NCBI GenBank assembly: GCA_016490735.1
Contig: JAEMWC010000039.1
Span: forward strand, 541,001-605,000
DNA: 64,000 nt
Direction: 5' to 3'
Origin: Pachyseris speciosa
Lineage: Eukaryota; Cnidaria; Anthozoa; Scleractinia; Pachyseridae
In this document: in pieces, positions 57,014 to 64,000 of the stretch
How positions within the stretch are numbered: position 1 is the first letter of the stretch
Layout of the letters: each line of letters begins with the position of its first letter
Made by a program: the position numbers and the translations under genes
The notes under the pieces: model-generated
What the model saw: the letters and a program-made list of their open reading frames with translations, nothing else
Told to the model about the DNA's origin: nothing
The model's database searches: none

Positions 57014-59140
57014 TAGTTTCATAATTTTTTTTCTGAATTGCTTTGAGAAGAATAGTTGGCTATGCTTGACGTGTCAACAAAAGCCATTATTTTAATTTCC
57101 TGTACAGAACAGTTCAGAATCGAACTTCAAGCTACAATAGACGGATGTAAATTCTTTGATATACTTGCAACACGGAACCACAGAAGACACATACATCAGA
57201 CATTCTAAATTCATTCCTCCTTTAAGGTTCTTCTATTTTATTCTCTAGTAGAATTTGCTTATAAAGAAACGACTGGCAATTAGGAAGCCCTTCAACTGCT
57301 ATACTGACTGGTCATATCTTTGACAGATTGGTCCGGTTAATGCCACCTAAGCATATCAAAAAGGCTTAGCATTGATTTTGTGTTAAATTGTCGTCGAACC
57401 ATGAAAAACGTGTGCCGGTTTCAGACTCGAAACAGCCGATTAAGCTTAGACAAAGTGCGTTACATATTCTTTCTTTCAATAGGAGTAGGTTATCCTTCAT
57501 TATACACCCAGTTTACCCACATCCCAATAGAATCAGAAAGGTAATTTTTTTTATCTGTTAATACAATTCAAATTGGCCTTTGGTATTCAAATTTTTTGGC
57601 TCTCGACTTTCGCATTGGTAAATATATCCCTCATCAAAATGATTGTTTAGCCGTATGCTGTTTATTCTATGCGTGTTACGTAATTGCGCATCATAAGTGA
57701 TCATGGAGCCGTGGAAATTAAAAGGTTTACCTATCGATGCAGTGCAGGATTCATAACCGGAAGGAATTCTTTTGTAACTTTTTTTAGCGCTGAAACATGT
57801 TGATCAGTCCACGAACTCCTTAAAATAAACTAGGAAGGGTTAATGTGAGTTAGATCATTCCCGGTCATGCAGTTACGTTTTATTATCAGAGGAAGTAGAT
57901 GGATAACTTATATACATATGATTTGTTATCTTGATTTGTTATCTTTGTCAAGAAGACGTCTGTTCCAGTGGGCTGTCCGGAATATTCCTCTGCTTTGATG
58001 AGTTTTTTCATTGTAGGTTTGTACGTGCGCGTCAGTAGCAAACAATATTTTCTTGACTGCCAGGGCACAAAGTTGTTGGTAAAAGTAGCCCTTGTTTGCA
58101 TAGCAATGACTTCATTTAATACTTCCCTTGGCCAAATCTGTTTTAAACTAGAGAAAAGAGGAAAATCGGAGATAGAATAATAGAAACGGTTTCGTATAAA
58201 AATGGATGGTAGTGGCTTGACGTAATACACCCTGTTTAATCGCGCGGTCATCACCGTTAGCGGCATAAACTCATTTTGATAGGGGTTATGTCACATCCAC
58301 ACTCGGTTTTGAAGAGACTGGTATCTAGTGATCATTTTGATGGAAGTTTTTCTTTAGTTGGAGCAATCTGTCTGGCCCAGCCTAGTCCCTAGGCGTTCTC
58401 GGCTCGGGCAAACCCAACCGTCAGAGGTGAAGTCAGCGATAGAGACTCGCCGAGAACGCCTAACAGGTACTGCCATATCCACCATAAATAACATTGAAAT
58501 ATGCACGAGATCGTACGTTACAATAATGGCACAATATACCTTTGAGTTTGCTGTACAAAGGATGGGTGTCCACATGGTTTCGGAATTTGTACTGTTTATT
58601 GTTTTTTCATGACATTGGATTAATTAAAGATGAGATTCTGTCATTTTTATTTTCTTCGGTAGTCAGCTAACAGAATTCAAACCGGCCTCCTGTAAACACC
58701 TCAAGACGACCTGGAATCCTCAGTAGCGATCTGTGTTGGTACCGGTCTCATGTAATCAGGGCCTAAATCACGGCAAGGTTGTAGGGCCAACTTTCTATAA
58801 AAATATTACCATCGTATCGATTAACTATGACACACAAATCGGATCAAAATGAAGTGCTCCTCTCGATCGCATACATCGTTTATGCCGTATCCGCCATTTC
58901 ACTTTTTAGTTCGGATCCTTTCCCTTTTCACTCGAACTCCGTCTTCCAGGGTCTTAAAAAGTCCTATTTCGGGACGAAAACGCTTGGTTATAGCCGCCAT
59001 TTTGAAAATTTCTCGGACATTCGAACTCAGCTGCGCATGGGGAATAGTTCATTTCAGTAACGCACATGCCCGGAGCAATATTTGGCATGCTAATGCTGTG
59101 CTGTAATGACGAAATCTTGTTTCGTTAAGACCATTCAGGG
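57014..59140. other. No supported gene
   Basis: Duplicate of 12,385-14,140. It contains a small copy-specific inverted repeat at 58,385-58,467. Confidence 0.4.
58385..58467. repeat. Short inverted repeat (MITE-like)
   Basis: AGGCGTTCTCGGC (from 58,391) and GCCGAGAACGCCT (ending 58,461) are perfect inverses about 45 bp apart. Present in copy 2 only. Confidence 0.65.
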
Positions 59141-59266
59141 TCGGGCATAATATTCACGAAACAATTCACGTTTTAACACACAACTTACATTGACTATATA
59201 TCATTACCCTGATAGAAGTAACTTCTGTCACGGTAATGATATATAGTCATTGTAAGTGAATTGTTT
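59141..59266. repeat. Hairpin-forming inverted repeat, copy 2
   Basis: Same hairpin as at 14,141-14,268. The arms pair slightly better here because GATATATAGTC replaces GATATCTAGTC. Confidence 0.75.
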
Positions 59267-59279
59267 ATATTTTTTAAGC

Positions 59280-60645
59280 CTGTAGCGGTGAAAATTGGGT
59301 TCTTGGAGTTTCTTTTACGCTGCAGTAAACTTCTCCAACACTCAACAATGTAAGCTCCACTGCTACTTGTTTTGCAATTTTTGCGTAAAAATACAACAGT
59401 TCTCTGCGCTAAACAATGTACTGTTTACCCTTCAATCGGCCCAACACTGTTTGTACTGTACACAAACGACCTGCCAAGTTCAGTTTCCTCTGGCTCCGTG
59501 TTCATGTATGCAGATGAAACCACTGTCTATTATATTGCTGATAATGTGGATAATGCTGTGGCATCTCTTAACGCAGCATAATAAGATTTAAACAGGTGGT
59601 GCCAAGATAACTCGTTAACTCTCCATTTGGGAAAGTGCGAAGCAATGTTACTGATGAAAAAACCAATGTCGGGCCTCTAAACTCGGTGAACATTGGGCAA
59701 GATCGAATCGAGTGGGTTAATCACACTCGTCTCCTAGGCATCATAATTGACGATAGACTTTCTTGGTCACAACACCTTACAGACGTAAAGAAGAGTTTCG
59801 TAAACAAACTGAACCTCATAAAGAGGAGTTCTTTCCTAGGAAAGAAAAACTTTACTGGATTTGTACTATAAAGTTATATTGCCTGCAGTTTTACATGGCC
59901 TTATCGTGTGGGGAGGAGCCGCTAATGCAGAACAGTTAAACTCCTTGGAAATACTTCACCGTCGGGCAGCAAGGATGATCTACAATCTGCCCTACGATAT
60001 GCCATCAGCTGATGTTTACCGGTATTCCAAGTGGAGTGCTTTAAGTCACATGTATAAGCTTCGAGTGATTACAACTAGGTATTTTAGTTAGTGACGAAGC
60101 TCCCCACGCATTATCTTACTTAGTGAACAAATCTTGTGCTCCTTATGACTTAAGACGGAGTAACAGGATCATACTACCACGCTTCAATACGTACTTCCTT
60201 AAAAACTCCATTAACCATAGAGGTGCCATCTTATGGAACGCTGTCTGCACGTACTACACCGGCTCCCAATTTATGGCTTTTTATCGTTACGTGAAGAAGG
60301 ACAGATATATCAAGGACCTTGATTTTAGCGCGTAGTCAGTTCAGTCGATTCCTATACTTTTTCAAGATTTTAAGTGCTTTTAGATTTAGCCGGATTTTTT
60401 GACTCTTACTGTCATAGTCATTTGTTTAAAATTGAGTCTGTATTTTACCTAACTTAAATCCTATTATCACATTATTCTTATTATTCTTTTAACATTATTC
60501 TCAAGAAATAATTCAGTTTTAACGTGTTTTTATCTGATTTTTAGTTTGTATTCGTATCCTATATACGCGACCCCACAAGCACATGCTTTAAACTTTCATC
60601 ATGTTTAAACTAAGGATATGTATGTATGTATGTATGTATGTATGT
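59280..60645 (+). mobile_element. LINE 3' part with (ATGT)n tail, copy 2
   Basis: It encodes IGPTLFVLYTNDLPSS (motif B end), a motif C reading MYADETTVY in which the second catalytic Asp is Glu, IEWVNHTRLLGIIIDDRLSW, and after a frameshift near 59,860 YYKVILPAVLHGLIVWGGAA with EILHRRAARMIYN. The 3' UTR and a short (ATGT)n tail (about 60,617-60,645) follow. Copy 1 lacks the first 590 bp. Confidence 0.8.
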
Positions 60646-61441
60646 CATAATTTTATTTGAAGCGGAGAGTAAAAAATCGAGTCACTTAAAACATTTTGTG
60701 CACAAGAGGTACATGGTTTGTGAGCAAGCAAGACGGTCAGCATGTTTACGAGATGAAGATCACCGGGAGACGCTGTAAGACACTCTCTTCGGCCAGTCCG
60801 TCTAATCATTCCCGGATAAAGTTTCTATATGAAGGGGAACAATACTTTCAAAAAGAACGTCGGCAGCTGAAAAGCAGGAAAAGGAACCTGAAGGGGCCAT
60901 GATGCGGCTCGTCCGATGTCTTTACTGAGTAAATACCGTAGCATCCTGAAATCTGAAACAACGAGAGCGATTTCAATTAGCAACAAGCAATTAATAATTG
61001 AGGAAAGGAAAATTACACTTCGTAGTGAAACTAGTCACTTGAAGAAAGTCAGTGTTCTTTGGCTCGGTTATTGAACAAATTCGTAATCATGATATGACAA
61101 AGCCCGGCCTTCCATCTGGTGTTGTCTTATGTTGGCCAGAGGAGAGACTGTAGTATTATGGAGCAGCGAAATTTTCAAACGAAGAGTATATAAGCGTGCG
61201 ACTTCTTCTTAGACTAGTAAGGTTGTTAAATAAGTGTTTGCGGTCGAAATGCATTGTCTCAAGATTTAGTAGTCCGCGGTCCGGGGTTCGCGGTAGTCCG
61301 CGAATATATCCGGGAACTTGCGGCGTGTGTTGGAGCGGAAAAGTGAGCAGTGATGTATTTCGTGTGCTCGGAATAAAGCATATGTTTTTGCCTGTGTGGC
61401 TTGCCTTTGTGGCTTCACTACACTACAAATTGGCCTCGAGG
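60646..61441 (+). other. Gypsy leader/LTR-like region, copy 2
   Basis: Equivalent of 15,137-15,909, with the same GAGTATATAAGCG near 61,185. LTR ends are not defined. Confidence 0.45.
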
Positions 61442-64000
61442 ATGTCGAATTCCGTGGAAAGAGCGTTGCGGCCGTTAAATTTAACAGGCTCTTCATCTCA
61501 GGTCGCGGAACCTTGGCGACAGTGGAAAAGATCGTATTAGAATTATATCGATGGCAAGGGAATCACGAACGCCGTTCGGAAATAGGATCAATTACTTCAT
61601 TTAGCGGGTATGGCAGTACAAGATTTTTACGAAGATCTTTCAGATCCCGGGCCGGTCATTGCCGAGGAGGATAATGTTTTCAAAGTGTGTCTTATAAAGC
61701 TGGATGCTCATTTTCGAGCCGAGGACAACGTGCCATTTGAGCGACATGTTTTTCGTCAACTTGTGCCGACATAGGGGGATACCGCTGACAAATTCATTGT
61801 TCGCCTTCGTAAACAAGCCCGTCATTGCAATTTTAGCGAAGCTTTGAGCGAAAGTCATCTGATTAAAAAGCTCCCTGATGTCGAGTGGAAGAAGATGGTG
61901 CTGGAAGTCAATAATATTACTTTGGAAGCTGGACTGGATAAAGTTCGGAAGTGGGAAGCCTCACGTGATAAAGCAAACCAAATTGTCACTCCAGTTCGAG
62001 AGCCAGGAGCAAGCACTAATGTGGTTGAGGAAACTTCAGGGCATGGATTTCGAGGAAAACGTCGCTAAACATGGTTCAACTGTGTTAAAGAGGGTCAATT
62101 TGCTCAAGATAGAAATTGTCCAGCTCGAGGTCGTAGAAGTGTAGTAATTGCCATAAATATGGTCATCATGCTAGCTGTTGCAAAGGGGGAAGAAGCCAAA
62201 AGCTGGGAAAGCAAAGTACCACCCAACAACGGGGAGGTGGACAGCGGCGACACGTTCAAGGAAGACAGGCCAATTTTGTGGAGGGTCCTTTTAAAAACTC
62301 AGGTGATTATGACACGTTTTCTTTTAATACAGAAGAACAGACTCGTGCTTAATAGATGTCAGCTGAGCCAATGATCTCTGTGAGCATTGGTGGAGTCAGC
62401 AGCGATATGCCAATTGATTCAGGTTTTTCAAGCAACCAAATTAGCATGGGTTCTTTACAGGAACTAAAACATCAGGGGCTAAAGTTTGTTGTATGCTTAT
62501 GGGGGTCGAGAGCTTGAAGTTTAAGATCAGTTTCAGTCAGAAGTTTCTGTTGCCAAAACAAACATTGTGGCAGATTTTATTGTGGTCAAGACAGAGCGTT
62601 GTTTGTTGGGATACGCAACCGTCACAGATCTTGGAATCCTTCGCGTGGGTCCAGCAGAGACTTTCAATGCAGGGAACTGCAACTCTTTTGATGACACTTT
62701 TATCGGAGAACTCAAGGCAAAATACCCAACTGTTTTTCGGGGAATTGGATTACTAAAGGATTACTAAATGATTATCAGTTGAAGCTACCCATTGATCCAA
62801 GTGTAACCCCAGTTGTTCAAAAGATGCGACGAGTGCCTTTTTCATTAAAAGACAAGGTTACTGCCAAGGTTAATGAACTCCTTGAAAAGGTCATCTTTGA
62901 AAGGGTCGATGGACCTACAACATGGGTTAGCCCCCTTGTTGTTGTCCCAAAAAACATCAGGATACATAAGGTTATGTGTTGATATGCGAAGGGCTTACGA
63001 AGCCATTATTCCTCAGAGGTTGCCAATACCAACCATAGATGAAGAGTTCGAGAGTCTTAATGGAAGTGCTGTCTTCTCAAAATTGGATCTGAGATGGGGT
63101 TTTCACCAGATCGAGTTGGATGTCGAGTCAAGGGATATCACTGCCTTCGCCACCCATGATGGAATATTACGGTACAAACGTCTAAGCTTTGGTGTAAATG
63201 CTGCGCCAAAAAAGTATCAGCATGTTATCACCCAGTCAATGGCAGGCCTACAAGGTGTGGCTAACATAGCAATGATCTTATCGTCCAGGATCGAGAAACA
63301 GAAGAACATGACAAGAACTTACGTAGTGTGTTGGAGCGACTTAGTGAGAAGGAGATGACTGTCAATGCTGATAACTGCACATTCCGGATGAACAAAGTGG
63401 TGTTCATGGGTCTTGCTTAGCAAGCTTGGAATTGGGCCGACGGAGGAAAAAATCAAAGCCATTGTAGAAGCAAGTAAACCACAGACACCTTCAGAAGTTC
63501 GCAGCTTCTTGGGGCTCGTTGGATTTAGTGCCAGGTATATCCACTGCCGATCCTCTTAGGAGACTTGTAAGGCAAGGAGAACCGTTTATGTGGGGTAAGG
63601 AGTAACATAAATCATTCCAGAAATTGAAGAGTCAAGTGGCAAGTGCACCAGTTTTAGCTTACTTTGATAGGCACGCGGCCAACCGTGTAGTTGCCGACGC
63701 CAGTCCGGAAGGGCTTGGAGCAGTGCCGGTGCAAGAGAAAAATGAAGAGAGTCGTGCTGTCTGTTACGCCAGTCGCAGTCTGAGTCAAGTGGAGCGCCGT
63801 TATAGCCAAACAGAGAAGGAAGCATTAGGTTTGGTCTGGGCGTGTGAACGCTTCCACCTCTTCTTGTATGGGCTTCCACAGTTCGATCTTGTAACAGATC
63901 ATGAAGCACTCAAAGTCATTTATTCAAGCAAGTCGAAGCCTTCTGCTAGAGTAGAGCGCTGGGCTCTGCGTGTTCAACCCTACGACTATCAAGTTTCTTA
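61442..64000 (+). pseudogene. Ty3/gypsy retrotransposon, copy 2 (broken, runs off the window)
   Basis: Gag starts MSNSVERALRPLNLTGSS and decays quickly. The zinc-knuckle region has Trp for the first Cys and Gln for the His. The protease region near 62,410 keeps PIDSG. Reverse transcriptase begins KLPIDPSVTPVVQKMRRVPF (62,779) and continues FSKLDLRWGFHQIELDVESR (63,076). A one-base deletion near 63,270 destroys the ADD catalytic motif. RNase H starts VVADASPEGLGAV (Asp intact) and continues AVCYASRSLSQVERRYSQTE and FDLVTDHEALKVIY to the right edge. Integrase is outside the window. Confidence 0.85.

Larger units (their letters stand above)
48982..63750 (+). repeat. Segmental duplication, copy 2
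   Basis: Collinear with 7,994-22,725. It preserves the unoccupied SINE site (near 49,118) and LINE site (near 62,224). It differs by a 4,264-bp TA-flanked insertion, by about 400 bp of replaced sequence around 58,230-58,630 and by longer LINE and gypsy segments. Confidence 0.9.

Overview
The window looks like a repeat-rich stretch of an animal nuclear genome, most likely an anthozoan cnidarian such as a stony coral. This is inferred from AT-rich intron-bearing DNA, fragments of receptor tyrosine kinase (RTK) genes with a LamG/concanavalin-like ectodomain, and the mixture of transposons: a DIRS-order element, a Tx1/L1-like LINE, several CR1/Rex/L2-like LINE 3' ends, Ty3/gypsy, tRNA-derived SINEs, a hammerhead-ribozyme retroelement and TA/TTAA DNA transposons. 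No bacterial operons, rRNA or CRISPR are present.

Layout. 1-1.6 kb: introns and the last exon of one RTK gene (1,091-1,320, + strand). 1.67-7.73 kb: a decayed DIRS-order tyrosine-recombinase retrotransposon on the - strand with split direct repeats and an apparent intron in gag. 7.99-22.73 kb: first copy of a segmental duplication. It carries a small secreted Cys-rich protein gene (- strand), a LINE 3' end and a gypsy element; a SINE and a 5.2 kb LINE later inserted into this copy. 23.6-46.0 kb: exons of a second RTK, in the order LamG, transmembrane, glycine loop, alpha-C, kinase insert, catalytic loop, all on the + strand and carrying several disabling lesions. Its introns are filled with mobile DNA: a ribozyme element (26.1-26.6 kb), a 9.9 kb TTAA-flanked element with long inverted arms and internal 2.3 kb tandem units (26.6-36.5 kb), and a 1.6 kb foldback element plus three LINE 3' ends (38.5-43.0 kb). 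46-49 kb: MITEs and a duplicated repeat. 48.98-63.75 kb: second copy of the segmental duplication, in the same orientation, with its own secreted-protein gene and a 4.26 kb TA-flanked DNA transposon; its gypsy element runs off the right edge.

The probable live host genes are the two copies of the 124-residue secreted protein (two exons, TATA box, signal peptide). They are almost identical although their flanks have diverged by several percent. The RTK pieces look like neighbouring members of a tandem receptor family in which at least one member is a pseudogene. Because the two duplicated copies act as empty-site controls for each other, four events (SINE, LINE, TA element, gypsy deletion) can be placed after the duplication directly from the sequence.
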